A stretch of 64,000 nt of DNA from Halopiger xanaduensis SH-6 (GTDB lineage Archaea; Halobacteriota; Halobacteria; Halobacteriales; Natrialbaceae), in assembly GCF_000217715.1 (NCBI RefSeq), contig NC_015666.1:1686270-1750269 (forward strand), written 5' to 3'. The stretch's first letter is position 1. Each line of letters starts with the position of its first letter. The translations under genes were made by a program, and so were the position numbers. The notes beneath the pieces are model-generated. The model made no database searches and was not told the origin of the DNA. It worked only from the letters and a program-made list of their open reading frames with translations. This document shows positions 25,852 through 37,202 of the stretch, in pieces.

Positions 25852-27675
25852 ATGAGCGAACGCGCAACACCGGTTACACCAGCCGACGCAGACGAGGAGG
25901 AACAGGCGGACGACCAGATCACGGACAGCGCGGCGCCGGACGCCGCCAAATCGGTGCCCGAAGCCGATTCGACGTCGGAGCCCGAACCGGTCACCAACGG
26001 CGCCGAGGCCGTCGTCCGCGCGTTAGAGAACGCGGGCGTCGAGTACGCCTTCGGCGTGCAGGGCGGGGCAATCATGCCCGTCTACGACGCCCTCTACGAC
26101 TCCGAGATCACGCACGTGACGATGGCCCACGAGCAGGGCGCGGCCCACGCGGCCGACGCCTACGGCATCGTCTCGGGCAAGCCGGGCATCTGTCTAGCGA
26201 CCTCGGGTCCGGGCGCGACGAACCTCGTGACGGGACTGGCGGACGCCGACATGGACTCGGATCCGCTGGTCGCGCTGACCGGCCAGGTGCCGACGGAGTT
26301 CGTCGGCAACGACGCGTTCCAGGAGACGGACACCACCGGCGTCACGACGCCGGTCACGAAGAACAACGCCTTCGCGTCCGATCCGGACCGCGTTGGCACC
26401 GACGTCAGCGAGGCCTTCGCGCTCGCCAGCGAGGGCCGACCGGGGCCGACGCTGGTCGACCTGCCCAAGGACATCACCAAGTCCGACACCGACGCCGAAC
26501 CCGACGCGCCGAAGACGCCCGACACCTACGAGGTCCAGGAGCGGGCCGACGAGGAAATCGTTGAGGCGGCGGCCGAACGGATCGAAAATTCCGAGCGGCC
26601 CGTGATGCTGCTGGGCGGCGGCGTCATCAAGGGCGAGGCCAGCGAGGCCTGTCGGGAGTTCGCCATCGAGCATGAAATCCCGGTCATCACGACGATGCCC
26701 GGCCTCGGTTCGTTCCCCGAGGATCACGAGCTCTCGCTCGAGATGGCGGGGATGCACGGGACCGGCTACGCCAACATGGCGATCACGCACTGCGACACGC
26801 TGATCGGCATCGGCACCCGGTTCGACGACCGCCTGACCGGCGGCATCGAGACCTTCGCCCCCGAGGCGGAGCTCATCCACGTCGACATCGACCCCGCCGA
26901 GATCTCGAAGAACATCTACGCGGACTACCCGCTGGTCGGCGACGCCGAAACCGTCGTCGAGCAACTGCAGGAAGCGGTTGACGAGTCGCCGCAGGCGAAG
27001 AAGTGGCGCGCGCAGTGCCAGCAGTGGAAGTCCGAGTACTCGATGGACTACGAGACGCCCGAGGACAAACCCGTCCAGCCGCAGTTCGTCGTGGAGGCCC
27101 TCGATGAGGCCACGAGCGACGAGGCCATCGTGACGACCGGCGTCGGCCAGCACCAGATGTGGGCCTGCCAGTACTGGACGTTCACCGAGCCGCGCACGTG
27201 GGTCTCGAGCCACGGGCTCGGGACGATGGGCTACGGCCTGCCCGCGGCGATCGGCGCGCGGGTCGCGGCCGACGACGATCAGGAAGTGATCTGCGTCGAC
27301 GGCGACGGTTCCTTCCTGATGACCCTGCAGGGGCTGTCGGTCGCGGTTCGCGAGGACCTTGACATCACCGTCGCGGTGCTCAACAACGAGTACATCGGGA
27401 TGGTCCGACAGTGGCAGGACGCCTTCTTCGACGGGCGCCACTCCGCGTCGGACTACGGCTGGATGCCCGAGTTCGACAAGCTCGCCGAAGCCTTCGGCGC
27501 GCAGGGGTACCGCATCGACGACTACGACGAGGTCGCCGACACCATCGAATCGGCCATCGCGTACGACGGGCCGTCGGTCATCGACGTCCACATCGACCCG
27601 CAGGCCAACGTCTACCCGATGGTTCCCAGCGGCGGCGACAACGGGCAGTTCGCGCTGACGGAGGACCAGCTATGA
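25852..27675 (+). CDS. ilvB: Acetolactate synthase, large (catalytic) subunit
   Basis: This 607-residue thiamine-diphosphate enzyme has an acidic extension of about 45 residues, then YAFGVQGGAIMPVYDAL, MAHEQGAAHAADAYG (catalytic Glu), ATSGPGATNLVTGL, and near residue 483 GDGSFLMTLQ followed by NNEYIGMVRQWQ, the ThDP/Mg-binding GDG...NN motif. It makes acetolactate and acetohydroxybutyrate for Val, Leu and Ile. The stop overlaps ilvN (ATGA). The start follows a G-rich Shine-Dalgarno-like sequence. Length is normal for the family plus halophilic extension. Confidence 0.95.
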   Translation: MSERATPVTPADADEEEQADDQITDSAAPDAAKSVPEADSTSEPEPVTNGAEAVVRALENAGVEYAFGVQGGAIMPVYDALYDSEITHVTMAHEQGAAHAADAYGIVSGKPGICLATSGPGATNLVTGLADADMDSDPLVALTGQVPTEFVGNDAFQETDTTGVTTPVTKNNAFASDPDRVGTDVSEAFALASEGRPGPTLVDLPKDITKSDTDAEPDAPKTPDTYEVQERADEEIVEAAAERIENSERPVMLLGGGVIKGEASEACREFAIEHEIPVITTMPGLGSFPEDHELSLEMAGMHGTGYANMAITHCDTLIGIGTRFDDRLTGGIETFAPEAELIHVDIDPAEISKNIYADYPLVGDAETVVEQLQEAVDESPQAKKWRAQCQQWKSEYSMDYETPEDKPVQPQFVVEALDEATSDEAIVTTGVGQHQMWACQYWTFTEPRTWVSSHGLGTMGYGLPAAIGARVAADDDQEVICVDGDGSFLMTLQGLSVAVREDLDITVAVLNNEYIGMVRQWQDAFFDGRHSASDYGWMPEFDKLAEAFGAQGYRIDDYDEVADTIESAIAYDGPSVIDVHIDPQANVYPMVPSGGDNGQFALTEDQL

Positions 27676-28361
27676 GCGGCGACGAGTTCGAACGCGGACT
27701 CGAGGGACCGGCACCCGAGAAACGCCCCTCTCCCGAGGGCCGGCGCAACAAGCAGGGCATTCGCATCGACCCCGAGGTCGAGGCGACCCACGAGCCGCGC
27801 CGGACCGTCATCTCGGCGCTGGTCGAACACGAGCCCGGCGTGCTCGCGGAAGTCTCGGGGCTGTTCTCGAGGCGGCAGTTCAACATCGAGAGCCTGACCG
27901 TCGGGCCGACGAAGGACGACGACTGGGCCCGTATCACGGTCGTCGTCGAGGAGCCCGACCCCGGAATCGACCAGATCAAAAAGCAGCTGCGGAAGCTGCT
28001 GCCGGTCGTCTCGGTCCGAGAGCTCGAGCCCGACGCGATGCAGCGGGAACTGGCGCTCGTGAAGGTCGACGCTCGCGATCCCGCCGCGGTCAGCGCCGTC
28101 GCGGACATGTACGACGCGACGACCGTCGACTCGAGTCCCGAGACGGCGACCTTCGAGATCACGGGCGCGCGACAGAAGATCGAAGCCGCGGTCGAGACAT
28201 TCAGTCAGTTCGGCATTCGGGAGATTTCCCGGACCGGGACGACGGCGCTCGCTCGCGGCACCGACGAGACGGCCGCACCGGCCGGCTCGAGTGCAGAAGC
28301 ATCGACCGCCGACGAGGCGAACCACACCCAACAACAACCGCAGACAACTTCCGATGACTGA
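27672..28361 (+). CDS. ilvN: Acetolactate synthase, small (regulatory) subunit
   Basis: This 229-residue protein starts with the ATG that overlaps the ilvB stop. The ACT domain is at about residues 42-115 ([31 protein letters not shown]). The C-terminal half carries [11 protein letters not shown] and [17 protein letters not shown] as in IlvN/IlvH, which give valine feedback control. The N- and C-terminal extensions are low-complexity and acidic. It overlaps ilvC by 8 bases, an unusually deep overlap that implies translational coupling. Confidence 0.93.
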   Translation: MSGDEFERGLEGPAPEKRPSPEGRRNKQGIRIDPEVEATHEPRRTVISALVEHEPGVLAEVSGLFSRRQFNIESLTVGPTKDDDWARITVVVEEPDPGIDQIKKQLRKLLPVVSVRELEPDAMQRELALVKVDARDPAAVSAVADMYDATTVDSSPETATFEITGARQKIEAAVETFSQFGIREISRTGTTALARGTDETAAPAGSSAEASTADEANHTQQQPQTTSDD

Positions 28362-29403
28362 CGAATTCACCACCGAGATCTACTACGACGACGACGCAGA
28401 CGTATCGACGCTCGACGACGAGACCGTAGCCGTGCTGGGCTACGGGAGCCAGGGCCACGCCCACGCGCTGAACCTCCACGAGAGCGGCGTGGACGTAGTC
28501 GTCGGCCTCCGCGAGGGCTCCCCCTCGCGCTCGGCCGCCGAGGAAGACGGACTCGAGGTCGCGACGCCCGGCGACGCCGTGGCGCAGGCCTCCTACATCT
28601 CCGTGCTCGTGCCCGACACCGTCCAGCCGGACGTCTACGAGAACACCATCGAGCCGAACTTAGAGAGCGGCGACACGCTGCAGTTCGCCCACGGGCTGAA
28701 CATCCACTACAACCAGATCCAGCCCCCCGAGGACGTCGACGTGACGATGGTCGCGCCGAAGAGTCCGGGCCACCTCGTCCGCCGGAACTACGAGAACGAC
28801 GAGGGGACGCCCGGCCTGCTGGCGATCTACCAGGACACGACCGGCGACGCCGAGGAGCGCGCCCTCGCGTACGCGAAGGGAATCGGCTGCACTCGCGCCG
28901 GCGTCATCGAGACGACGTTCCAGGAGGAAGTCGAGTCCGACCTCTTCGGCGAGCAGGCCGTCCTCTGTGGCGGCGTGACCTCGCTGGTCAAACACGGCTA
29001 CGAGACCCTGGTCGACGCGGGCTACTCGCCCGAAATCGCCTACTTCGAGTGTCTCAACGAGCTCAAGCTCATCGTCGATCTGATGTACGAGGGCGGGCTC
29101 AGCGAGATGTGGGATTCGGTCTCCGACACTGCCGAATACGGCGGCCTGACCCGCGGCGACGAGATCGTCGACGAGCACGTCCGCGAGAACATGGAAGAGA
29201 CTCTCGAGGAGGTCCAGAACGGCGAGTTCACCCGTGAATGGATCCTCGAGAACCAGGCCAAGCGACCGACCTACAGCCAGCTCCGCCAGGCTGAGAAGAA
29301 CCACGAGATCGAGGACGTCGGCGAACGGCTGCGCGCGCTGTTCGCGTGGGCCGAGGAGGAAGCGGCGGAGGCCGAAGCCGAAGAGGTTCCGGCGGACGAC
29401 TAA
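28354..29403 (+). CDS. ilvC: Ketol-acid reductoisomerase
   Basis: This 349-residue class I enzyme starts [18 protein letters not shown]; a longer upstream frame lies within ilv[20 protein letters not shown] is the NADP-binding loop, followed by LREGSPS. The C-terminal knotted domain has [12 protein letters not shown] and [16 protein letters not shown]. It converts acetolactate and acetohydroxybutyrate to dihydroxy acids. The C-terminal 15 residues are Ala/Glu-rich. No dihydroxyacid dehydratase (ilvD) follows in this window. Confidence 0.96.
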   Translation: MTDEFTTEIYYDDDADVSTLDDETVAVLGYGSQGHAHALNLHESGVDVVVGLREGSPSRSAAEEDGLEVATPGDAVAQASYISVLVPDTVQPDVYENTIEPNLESGDTLQFAHGLNIHYNQIQPPEDVDVTMVAPKSPGHLVRRNYENDEGTPGLLAIYQDTTGDAEERALAYAKGIGCTRAGVIETTFQEEVESDLFGEQAVLCGGVTSLVKHGYETLVDAGYSPEIAYFECLNELKLIVDLMYEGGLSEMWDSVSDTAEYGGLTRGDEIVDEHVRENMEETLEEVQNGEFTREWILENQAKRPTYSQLRQAEKNHEIEDVGERLRALFAWAEEEAAEAEAEEVPADD

Positions 29404-29424
29404 CGAACCCGGTGCAATGACACA

Positions 29425-29697
29425 ATGAGCGACAACGCAAACGACGTGCGAACGATGGCCGGCGTCAGCCACACCAACCCCTACACGGGGGAGACGTCCG
29501 GTCGACTGTTCAGCCGCGGCCCGACGGTCGCGGCGGACGGCGGCCGGCCGGCTGACGCCGAGGCCGCGCCAGACGAGGAACCAGATAACCGAGACGCCAC
29601 GATGGCGGACGTGGACCACACGCCGCCCCACGACGCGGACGACGCGAACCGCGTCTTCGAACGCGGGAAACAAAATCCGGTAGAGGACGAGGAATGA
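29425..29697 (+). CDS. Small acidic protein with a duplicated motif, in the ilv-leu operon
   Basis: A 90-residue protein lies between ilvC and leuC and overlaps the leuC start (ATGA), so it is translated with the operon. It contains the same pattern twice: [20 protein letters not shown] then FSRG at about residues 9-32, and [20 protein letters not shown] then FERG at about 58-81. The shared core is T-M-A-x-V-x-H-T-x-P-x(n)-R-(L/V)-F-x-R-G. The linker is Ala/Asp/Glu-rich. No known enzyme family is recognised. The repeated motif could bind two subunits of one of the operon's enzymes; that is speculation. Confidence 0.8.
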   Translation: MSDNANDVRTMAGVSHTNPYTGETSGRLFSRGPTVAADGGRPADAEAAPDEEPDNRDATMADVDHTPPHDADDANRVFERGKQNPVEDEE

Positions 29698-31121
29698 GCG
29701 AAGGCACGCTGTACGACAAGGTCTGGGATCGACACAAAGTCACGACGCTGCCGACCGGACAGGACCAACTGTTCATCGGCCTCCACCTCATCCACGAGGT
29801 GACGAGCCCGCAGGCGTTCGGGATGCTCCGCGAGCGCGACCTCGAGGTCGCCTACCCCGAACTGACCCACGCGACGGTCGACCACATCGTCCCGACGGCC
29901 GACCAGTCCCGCCCCTACGAGGAGGACGCGGCCGAGGAGATGATGGCCGAACTCGAGGAGAACGTCCGCGAGGCCGGCATCGAGTTCTCGGACCCGACGA
30001 CGGGCGATCAGGGGATCGTCCACGTCATCGGACCGGAGCAGGGCCTCACCCAGCCCGGCAAGACGATCGTCTGCGGCGACTCGCACACCTCCACGCACGG
30101 CGCCTTCGGCGCGCTCGCGTTCGGGATCGGCACCAGCCAGATCCGGGACGTGCTCGCGACGGGCACCGTCGCCATGGAGAAGCAGAAAGTGCGGAAGATC
30201 CAGGTCGACGGCGAACTCGGCGAGGGCGTCGAGGCCAAGGACATCATCCTCGAGATCATCCGCCGACTCGGCACCGAGGGCGGCGTCGGCTACGTCTACG
30301 AGTACGCCGGCGAGGCCATCGAGTCGCTGGGCATGGAGGGTCGGATGTCGATCTGCAACATGTCCATCGAGGGCGGCGCCCGCGCGGGCTACGTCAACCC
30401 CGACGAGACCACCTACGAGTGGCTCGAGGAGACGGACTACTTCCAGGAAAACCCCGAGCGCTTCGAGGAACTCAAACCCTACTGGGAGTCGATTCGATCC
30501 GACGAGGACGCCGAATACGACGACATCGTCCGCATCGACGCGAACGAACTCGAGCCGGTCGTCACCTGGGGCACCACCCCTGGCCAGGGAATCGGCATCA
30601 CGGATCCGATCCCGGCGCCCGAGGACCTGCCCGAAGATAAGCAGGACACCGCGCGACGCGCCCAGGAGCACATGCGCGTCGAGCCCGGCGACACGATGGC
30701 AGGTTACGACATCGACGTGGCCTTCCTCGGCTCCTGTACGAACGCCCGCCTGCCGGACCTGCGACGCGCGGCCCGCATTGTCGAGGGCCGCGAGGTCCAC
30801 GACGACGTCCGCGCGATGGTCGTCCCCGGCAGCCAGCGCGTGCAGAAGCAGGCCGAGGAGGAAGGCCTCAAAGACACCTTCGAGGAAGCCGGCTTCGAGT
30901 GGCGCAACGCCGGCTGTTCGATGTGTCTCGGCATGAACGAGGACCAGCTCGAGGGCGACGAGGCCTGCGCCTCCTCCTCGAACCGGAACTTCATCGGCCG
31001 CCAGGGGAGTAAGGACGGGCGCACCGTCCTGATGAACCCGCGGATGGTCGCCGCGGCGGCGATCCAGGGTGAAGTGACCGACGTTCGCGAACTGCCGGAA
31101 GCGGAGGTGACCGCCCGATGA
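29694..31121 (+). CDS. leuC: 3-isopropylmalate dehydratase, large subunit
   Basis: This 475-residue aconitase-family subunit has [19 protein letters not shown] and the three Fe-S cysteines in GSCTNAR (near residue 346) and GCSMCLGMN (near 407-410). It isomerises 2- to 3-isopropylmalate with LeuD. The start overlaps the small repeat protein and the stop overlaps leuD, both by ATGA. Length fits LeuC. Confidence 0.95.
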   Translation: MSEGTLYDKVWDRHKVTTLPTGQDQLFIGLHLIHEVTSPQAFGMLRERDLEVAYPELTHATVDHIVPTADQSRPYEEDAAEEMMAELEENVREAGIEFSDPTTGDQGIVHVIGPEQGLTQPGKTIVCGDSHTSTHGAFGALAFGIGTSQIRDVLATGTVAMEKQKVRKIQVDGELGEGVEAKDIILEIIRRLGTEGGVGYVYEYAGEAIESLGMEGRMSICNMSIEGGARAGYVNPDETTYEWLEETDYFQENPERFEELKPYWESIRSDEDAEYDDIVRIDANELEPVVTWGTTPGQGIGITDPIPAPEDLPEDKQDTARRAQEHMRVEPGDTMAGYDIDVAFLGSCTNARLPDLRRAARIVEGREVHDDVRAMVVPGSQRVQKQAEEEGLKDTFEEAGFEWRNAGCSMCLGMNEDQLEGDEACASSSNRNFIGRQGSKDGRTVLMNPRMVAAAAIQGEVTDVRELPEAEVTAR

Positions 31122-31753
31122 GCGACGAAGTTGAAATCCCTGAAGTCAACTACGTCACCGGGTCCGGTATCCCGATCCGGGGGAACGACATCGACACCGA
31201 CCAGATCATCCCCGCGCGGTTCATGAAGGTCGTCACCTTCGACGGACTGGGCGAGTTCGCGTTCTTCGACGTCCGGTTCGATGACGACGACAACCCCAAA
31301 GACCATCCGATGAACGAGGACCGCTATCAGGACTCCTCGGTGATGGTCGTCAACAGCAACTTCGGCTGCGGCTCCTCGCGCGAGCACGCGCCTCAGGCCC
31401 TGATGCGCTGGGGGATCGACGCGATCATCGGCGAGAGCTTCGCCGAGATCTTCGCGGGCAACTGTCTGGCCCTCGGGATTCCGACCGTCACGGCCGACAG
31501 CGAGACGATCCAGGAACTGCAGGACTGGGTCGACGAGCACCCCGACGAAGAAATCGAGATCGACGTCGAAGCCGAGGAAGTCACCTACGGCGGACGGACC
31601 ATCGACGTCACCGTCGACGAGGCCCAGCGCAAAGCCTTAGTCGAGGGCGTCTGGGACACGACGGCGCTGATGAAGTCCAACGCCGGGGAAGTCCGCAAGA
31701 AGGCCGAGGAACTGCCGTACGTCGAAGACGCGGCGATTCCTGAAACCGAGTAG
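31118..31753 (+). CDS. leuD: 3-isopropylmalate dehydratase, small subunit
   Basis: This 211-residue swivel-domain partner of LeuC has [16 protein letters not shown] near the N-terminus and [19 protein letters not shown], the substrate-binding segment of aconitase-type small subunits. The start overlaps leuC by 4 bases. The operon's continuity ends here: 132 bases later comes a lipoprotein gene rather than leuB. Confidence 0.95.
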   Translation: MSDEVEIPEVNYVTGSGIPIRGNDIDTDQIIPARFMKVVTFDGLGEFAFFDVRFDDDDNPKDHPMNEDRYQDSSVMVVNSNFGCGSSREHAPQALMRWGIDAIIGESFAEIFAGNCLALGIPTVTADSETIQELQDWVDEHPDEEIEIDVEAEEVTYGGRTIDVTVDEAQRKALVEGVWDTTALMKSNAGEVRKKAEELPYVEDAAIPETE

Positions 31754-31885
31754 CGTCGCGCCGGTCGCCGTTCGATCCTTCGTTCTCTCGAGTTTCCGAA
31801 TCGCCGTCTCGAAGCCGCCGCGCTAGCTACAATCGTCGTTTCAGTTTGCCGAACCGATTATGAACGGCGGCGCGTAGCGTCGGCT

Positions 31886-33643
31886 ATGCCCTCCGATCGA
31901 CGACGATTCCTGACGCTCTGTACCGCTGCCGCCGCCTCGAGCGCCGCGCTGGCCGGCTGTTCGCTGCCGACGTCGACGCCGTCGACGGCAACTGACGGGG
32001 AGCGGGTCGACGACTGGCAGTACTCGCCGGAGCGCGAGGACGACGACAACGGCCTCTGGAGTTTCGGCGGGAGCGACGACGCGGCGGGTGGCAACGGCGT
32101 CGAAATGGCGACGAGCACCGACGAAAGCATCGGACTCGCGGCCGGCGGCGCCGCCGACGTCGGCACGCTCAGGCGCAACGTCGCCGAAGGCTACCTGCCG
32201 CTCCCCGAGAGCGTGGCCACCGAGGGGCTGTTCCACGAGTACTACTTCGACACCGGCGGCGACGGCTCCTGCGGCTCGCTGTTCTGCCCGACCTATACGC
32301 CGGCCGTGGCGCCGGACCCGCTTTCCGGCGAGCCCGAGCGGTACCTGTCGGTCGGCCTCGAGTCGGGCCTCGCCCAATCTGAGTTCGAACGCCCGGCGCT
32401 GAACCTCGTGGTCGTGCTGGACATCTCGGGCTCGATGCGCGCCAGCTTCGACGACTACTACTACGATCAGTTCGGCAACCGGCACGAAGCCGAGGGCGAC
32501 ACAAGTCGGCCGAAGATCGACGTCGCGAAGGAGGCGCTGGCCGCGATGACGCGGCAGCTCCGGCCCGACGACCGGCTCGGCGTCGTGCTGTTCAACGGCG
32601 AAGCGCACCTCGCGAAGCCGCTTCGTGAGGTCGACCGAACCGATATGGACGCGATCCGCGAGCACATGCGCGAAGACGTCGAAGCCCGCGGCGGGACGAA
32701 CGTCTCGGCCGGACTCGAGTTGAGCGAGGAGTTGGTCGCCGAGTACGACGACGCCGACCGCGAGGCGTACGAGAACCGCACGATCCTGATTACGGACGCC
32801 CAGATCAACGTCGGCGAGACCGACGCCGACGAGCTCCAGGCGAGCCTCGAGGCGAACGCCGACCGGGACCACCATACGACGGTGGTCGGCGTCGGCGTGG
32901 ACTTCAACGCGGAACTGATCGATCGGTTGACGGCCGTCCGCGGCGCGAACTACTACAGCGTCCACTCCGCGGACGAGTTCGAGCGCCGCGTGACCGAGGA
33001 GTTCGAGTACATGGTGTCGCCGCTGGTCTACGATCTCTCGCTGGAACTCGCGGCCGACGGGTACGAAATCGTGCGGGTGTACGGATCGACGGCCGCGGAC
33101 TCGGCAACGGGGGAACTCATGCGCGTGAACACGCTGTTCCCGTCGGCCCGAACCGACGGCGAGGCGAAAGGCGGCGTCGTCCTCGTGCAGGTCGCGCGGA
33201 CGGACGCGGGGGACGCGGACTCGGCGGACGCGACGCTGACCCTCGAGGCGAGCTGGGAGACGCGGTCGGGCGAGCGCCGATCGACGACCGAGACCGTCGC
33301 GTTCCCGTCCGGCGACGACGAGCGCTACGGCAGTAGCGCCGTCCGCAAGGCGATCCTGCTGGCCCGCTACGCCGACCTGCTGCGGAACTGGACGATCCAC
33401 GAGCGCGAGGGCGACCTCGTCGCGGTCGACGGCGCCGACGACGGCATCGCCCCCGCTCCCGACCCCGAAGCGGATCGGCTCGGCGAGTGGGAGTTGCAGT
33501 CGGATCCGCTTACGGTGTCACCGCCGTACGACGAGCGACTCGAGCGCTTCCGCGACCACCTCCGTTCGGAACGCGAGGCGATCGGCGACGAGGCCCTCGA
33601 GCGGGAGCGAGAACTGCTCGACGAGATTCTAGCGAGCGGCTGA
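31886..33643 (+). CDS. VWA-domain lipoprotein (Tat-exported)
   Basis: This 585-residue protein has a Tat motif (DRRRFLTL, residues 4-11) and lipobox ALAGC with Cys25, so it is expected to be lipid-anchored outside the cell, as is usual for haloarchaea. The von Willebrand A domain runs from about residue 173, with MIDAS motif DISGS at 179-183, GTNVSAG and ITDAQIN. An acidic linker (25-85) precedes it, and further beta-rich domains follow. Similar proteins (YfbK-like) are of unknown function. It stands between leuD and leuB on the same strand, probably with its own promoter. Confidence 0.87.
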   Translation: MPSDRRRFLTLCTAAAASSAALAGCSLPTSTPSTATDGERVDDWQYSPEREDDDNGLWSFGGSDDAAGGNGVEMATSTDESIGLAAGGAADVGTLRRNVAEGYLPLPESVATEGLFHEYYFDTGGDGSCGSLFCPTYTPAVAPDPLSGEPERYLSVGLESGLAQSEFERPALNLVVVLDISGSMRASFDDYYYDQFGNRHEAEGDTSRPKIDVAKEALAAMTRQLRPDDRLGVVLFNGEAHLAKPLREVDRTDMDAIREHMREDVEARGGTNVSAGLELSEELVAEYDDADREAYENRTILITDAQINVGETDADELQASLEANADRDHHTTVVGVGVDFNAELIDRLTAVRGANYYSVHSADEFERRVTEEFEYMVSPLVYDLSLELAADGYEIVRVYGSTAADSATGELMRVNTLFPSARTDGEAKGGVVLVQVARTDAGDADSADATLTLEASWETRSGERRSTTETVAFPSGDDERYGSSAVRKAILLARYADLLRNWTIHEREGDLVAVDGADDGIAPAPDPEADRLGEWELQSDPLTVSPPYDERLERFRDHLRSEREAIGDEALERERELLDEILASG

Positions 33644-33720
33644 CCCCCGTCCACGGCCCGTAAAAGCGAGCGCCGAGTCAACAGGTACGTTTAACCGCGC
33701 CGACTGTCTTCGCTCGAGCA

Positions 33721-36108
33721 ATGTCCGCCTCGACGATCGGTTCTCGAGCGCGGTCCGCCGGAGTGGCGGCGCTGGTTGCATGCCTTCTCTGCGTCCTGTT
33801 CATCGGAGCCGCTCCCGGCGCGTGGGCGGCGACACCCGCTGCGTCCGCGCCGGACGATGCGACTCCCGCTTCCGCCGAACCTGCTCCCGTCGCCGACGCG
33901 CTCGAGAACGCCGACGGAACCGTCACGACGCTGATCCGACTCGAACCGTTCGACGGCGAGGCGGTCTCGAGTGTCGACGAGGGTGTTGACGAGATCGAGG
34001 TCGAGGGCGAACGCGAGGACGATATCATCGCCGCTCGACGGAGCCACGCCGAGGCGACACAGCAATCCCTCGAGCGGTACGCGAACGCGACCGAGGGCGT
34101 CACGCTCGAGCGCTCGTTCTGGATTACGAACGCAGCTCAGGTAACGGTCGATACCGAGCGCGCGTCGCTGGCGGATCTCGCGCAACTCGAGGGCGTGACG
34201 CGCATCGAGCGGGATGCCGTCGTCTCGAGTTCTTCGGTAGCCGCTCCGTCGGCGCCGAGCACGGGCGAGGCGACGGCGACGCGAGCCGAATTGGCGACCG
34301 CGGGGGAATCCTCGAGCGCGGAGTATACTGAAGGACTCGAGAAGATCCGCGTTCCCGAGGCCTGGGACGCGTTCCGAACCAGAGGAGAAGGCGTCAGAGT
34401 CGCCGTGCTCGACTCCGGCGTCGATGCGGACCATCCGGACATCGAGGTCGCGGAGTGGAAGGACTTCGACGACAACCCGTCGGCCGAGCCGGTCGACTAC
34501 GACGGCCACGGGACGCAGGTGTCGGGCATCGTCGCCGGCGGCAACGCCAGCGGAACCCACATCGGCGTGGCGCCGGACGCGACCCTGCTCCACGGGGCCG
34601 TCATGACCGACTGCGAGAACCGGAAGCGCTGCGGCGGGCGTTCCTCGACCATTCTGGCCGGAATGGAGTGGGCGCTCGAGGAGGACGCCGACGTTATCAG
34701 TCTGAGTCTGGGGTGGGACGGCCACAGTCGCGCTTCCGTCGACGCGATCGAGAACGCCCGCGAAGCCGGTACCGTCGTCGTCGGCGCGGTCGGCAACGGC
34801 GGCGAGGGAACGTCGCTGTCGCCGGGGAACGCCTACGACGTGGTCAGCGTCGGAGCGATCGATCGGTCGGACGACGTCCCCTCCTTCTCCGGCGGCGAAG
34901 AGATCGACACCGCCGGCGAGTGGCGCGGCGACGCGCCGGTCCGTTGGCCCGACTCGTACGTCGTTCCCGACGTCGTCGCACCGGGCGTGAGCGTGAAGAG
35001 CGCGACGCCCGGCGGCGGCTACCGAACGAACCTCGGGACCAGTCTGACGGCGCCACACGTCGCCGGCACGGTCGCGCTCGTGCAGTCCGCGACCGCGGAA
35101 GAGCTCTCGCCCGACGAAATCAAACGTGCGCTCGAGGAGACGGCCTGGAAACCGGAGGGCGAGGACGTTCCTGCAGCAAAAGACGTCCGCTACGGGAGCG
35201 GGATCGTCGACGCCTACGCGGCGATCGATGCGGTCGGTCAGTACGCGACGCTCGCGGGGACGGTGACCGACGCCGAAACCGGCGCCCCGATCGCGAACGC
35301 GACCGTCGAAGTCATCGGCGAGGGCGACCCGTACGAGGCGACAACCGACGCGGACGGTCGCTACGAGATTCCCGGGTTGGCCGGCGACCAGGAGTACGCC
35401 GTCGTCGTCGAGCGCGACGGGTACGAGTCGGTGACTGAAACCCGGACCGTCGCCAGCGACGAGACGTCGACCCTCGACGTCGAACTCGCCGGCAACGGGA
35501 CGATCGAAGTCGACGTGACCGACGCCCACTTCGGCGACGGAATCGAGGCGGCGACGGTCGAAGCCGTCGGACCGGCGGGAACGTACACCGGTGCGCACGT
35601 CGGCGACGGGACGTACCGCCTCGAGAACGTGCCGACGCGGGGCGAGTACGACCTCCGCGTGGGCGCTGACGGGTACGTCGACGCTGAGCGAGCGGTTTCG
35701 TTCGCCGCTGATACAGACCGACTCGCGGAATCGGTGACGCTCGACGGGGACGCCGCGCTCGCGGTCACCGTCCAGACGGAAGATAGAGAGCCGATCGAAA
35801 ACGCGACTGTGACAGTCGAACGTGACAGCGGCGTCACGTACGATGCGAACGGGACGACACGGGAGGACGGGACGCTCGAGGTCGTCGTCCCCGGAACTGG
35901 CGAGTCGTACGCCGTCGAAGCCGCCGCACCCGAGTTCGAGTCGAACGCCGTCGAGACGGGACCGGTCGCGAGCGGCGAAACTGTGAGCGTGACAGTACCG
36001 CTCCCGGCGCCGGTGCCGTTCCCCGTGACTGGAACGGTCGCCGCACTGTTCGCGCTGTGTGCCGTCCTCGGCGGCGTCTACGCGTGGCAGCGCGCTCGCG
36101 AGTCGTAA
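33721..36108 (+). CDS. Secreted, membrane-anchored subtilisin-like (S8) protease
   Basis: This 795-residue protein has a signal peptide ([22 protein letters not shown]) and a propeptide-like region to about residue 200. The S8 domain has catalytic Asp231 ([12 protein letters not shown]), His263 (GHGTQVSG), oxyanion Asn near 359 (AVGNGGEG) and Ser441 in [11 protein letters not shown], where the usual Met-Ala is Leu-Thr. Three carboxypeptidase-regulatory-like beta domains follow (from about residue 508; [19 protein letters not shown]). The end is a single helix, [20 protein letters not shown], with a basic tail. Substrate unknown; the lipoprotein just upstream may be its partner. Confidence 0.9.
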   Translation: MSASTIGSRARSAGVAALVACLLCVLFIGAAPGAWAATPAASAPDDATPASAEPAPVADALENADGTVTTLIRLEPFDGEAVSSVDEGVDEIEVEGEREDDIIAARRSHAEATQQSLERYANATEGVTLERSFWITNAAQVTVDTERASLADLAQLEGVTRIERDAVVSSSSVAAPSAPSTGEATATRAELATAGESSSAEYTEGLEKIRVPEAWDAFRTRGEGVRVAVLDSGVDADHPDIEVAEWKDFDDNPSAEPVDYDGHGTQVSGIVAGGNASGTHIGVAPDATLLHGAVMTDCENRKRCGGRSSTILAGMEWALEEDADVISLSLGWDGHSRASVDAIENAREAGTVVVGAVGNGGEGTSLSPGNAYDVVSVGAIDRSDDVPSFSGGEEIDTAGEWRGDAPVRWPDSYVVPDVVAPGVSVKSATPGGGYRTNLGTSLTAPHVAGTVALVQSATAEELSPDEIKRALEETAWKPEGEDVPAAKDVRYGSGIVDAYAAIDAVGQYATLAGTVTDAETGAPIANATVEVIGEGDPYEATTDADGRYEIPGLAGDQEYAVVVERDGYESVTETRTVASDETSTLDVELAGNGTIEVDVTDAHFGDGIEAATVEAVGPAGTYTGAHVGDGTYRLENVPTRGEYDLRVGADGYVDAERAVSFAADTDRLAESVTLDGDAALAVTVQTEDREPIENATVTVERDSGVTYDANGTTREDGTLEVVVPGTGESYAVEAAAPEFESNAVETGPVASGETVSVTVPLPAPVPFPVTGTVAALFALCAVLGGVYAWQRARES

Positions 36109-36169
36109 GGTTCGTGACCAGTTTACGTGTATCGATACCCTCTTTTCCCCCGCCGCGAGACGTTGTGGC

Positions 36170-37150
36170 ATGACTCACGAAATCGCCGTCATCCCCGGCG
36201 ACGGAATCGGTCAGGAAGTCACGCCCGCGGCCGTCGAGGTCCTCGAGGCGCTCGACGTCGACTTCGAGTTCGTCGAGGCCGAGGCCGGCGACGCGGTCAA
36301 AGAAGAAACCGGCGAGGCGCTGCCCCAGGAAACCTACGACCTCGCGGCGTCGGCGGACGCGACGCTGTTCGGCGCGGCCGGCGAGACTGCGGCCGACGTC
36401 ATCCTGCCGCTGCGCGACGCGGTCGACTCGTTCGTCAACATCCGACCCGCGAAGGCCTATCCCGGCGTCGACGCCGTCCGTCCCGAGACCGATCTGGTCT
36501 TCCTCCGCGAGAACACCGAGGGCGTCTACTCGGGGATCGAGGACCGACTGACGCAGGACGTCTCGACGCTGACCCGCGTGGTTACCGAGTCGGCCTCCGA
36601 GGACCTGGGCGAGTTCGCCTGCGAGTACGTCGAGGACAACAGCTACGACGGCTTCACGATCGCCCACAAGGCGAACGTCATGCGCGAGACGGACGGCCTC
36701 TTCCGCGACACGATCAAGCGCGTCGCCGACGAGAACGGCGTCGAAACCGACGAAGTGCTGATGGACGCCTTCGCGACGCACGTCTGTCTCAACCCGGAGC
36801 AGTTCGACGTCATCGTCTGTCCGAACCTCGCGGGCGACGTGCTCTCGGATCTGGCCGCCGGGCTGGTCGGCGGCCTCGGTCTTCTCCCGAGCGCGAACGT
36901 CGGCCCCGAGCGCGCGCTGTTCGAACCCGTCCACGGCACCGCGCCCGACATCGCCGGCGAGGGCGTCGCGAACCCGGCCGCGACGATCATCTCCGCCGCG
37001 ATGCTGCTCGAGTACCTCGGCTACGACGAGGAGGGACAGGCGGTCCACGAGGCCGTCGAGGCGACGCTCGAGGACGGTCCGCGAACGCCGGACTTGGGCG
37101 GCGACGCCTCGACCGAGGACGTGACGAACGCGATTATCGGGCGACTCTAA
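36170..37150 (+). CDS. leuB: 3-isopropylmalate dehydrogenase
   Basis: This 326-residue protein starts [17 protein letters not shown]; longer open sequence upstream runs into the protease gene. It shows [23 protein letters not shown] and [20 protein letters not shown], the substrate and metal-binding segments of the isocitrate/isopropylmalate dehydrogenase family. The leucine operon context decides for LeuB. It lies 61 bases after the protease gene and is convergent with the GH3 gene, 52 bases away. Confidence 0.93.
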   Translation: MTHEIAVIPGDGIGQEVTPAAVEVLEALDVDFEFVEAEAGDAVKEETGEALPQETYDLAASADATLFGAAGETAADVILPLRDAVDSFVNIRPAKAYPGVDAVRPETDLVFLRENTEGVYSGIEDRLTQDVSTLTRVVTESASEDLGEFACEYVEDNSYDGFTIAHKANVMRETDGLFRDTIKRVADENGVETDEVLMDAFATHVCLNPEQFDVIVCPNLAGDVLSDLAAGLVGGLGLLPSANVGPERALFEPVHGTAPDIAGEGVANPAATIISAAMLLEYLGYDEEGQAVHEAVEATLEDGPRTPDLGGDASTEDVTNAIIGRL

Positions 37151-37202
37151 GTTTCGCTGTCTTCGGTTATCTCTTCTCCCACCACCTCTACGACCGACGA
37201 CG

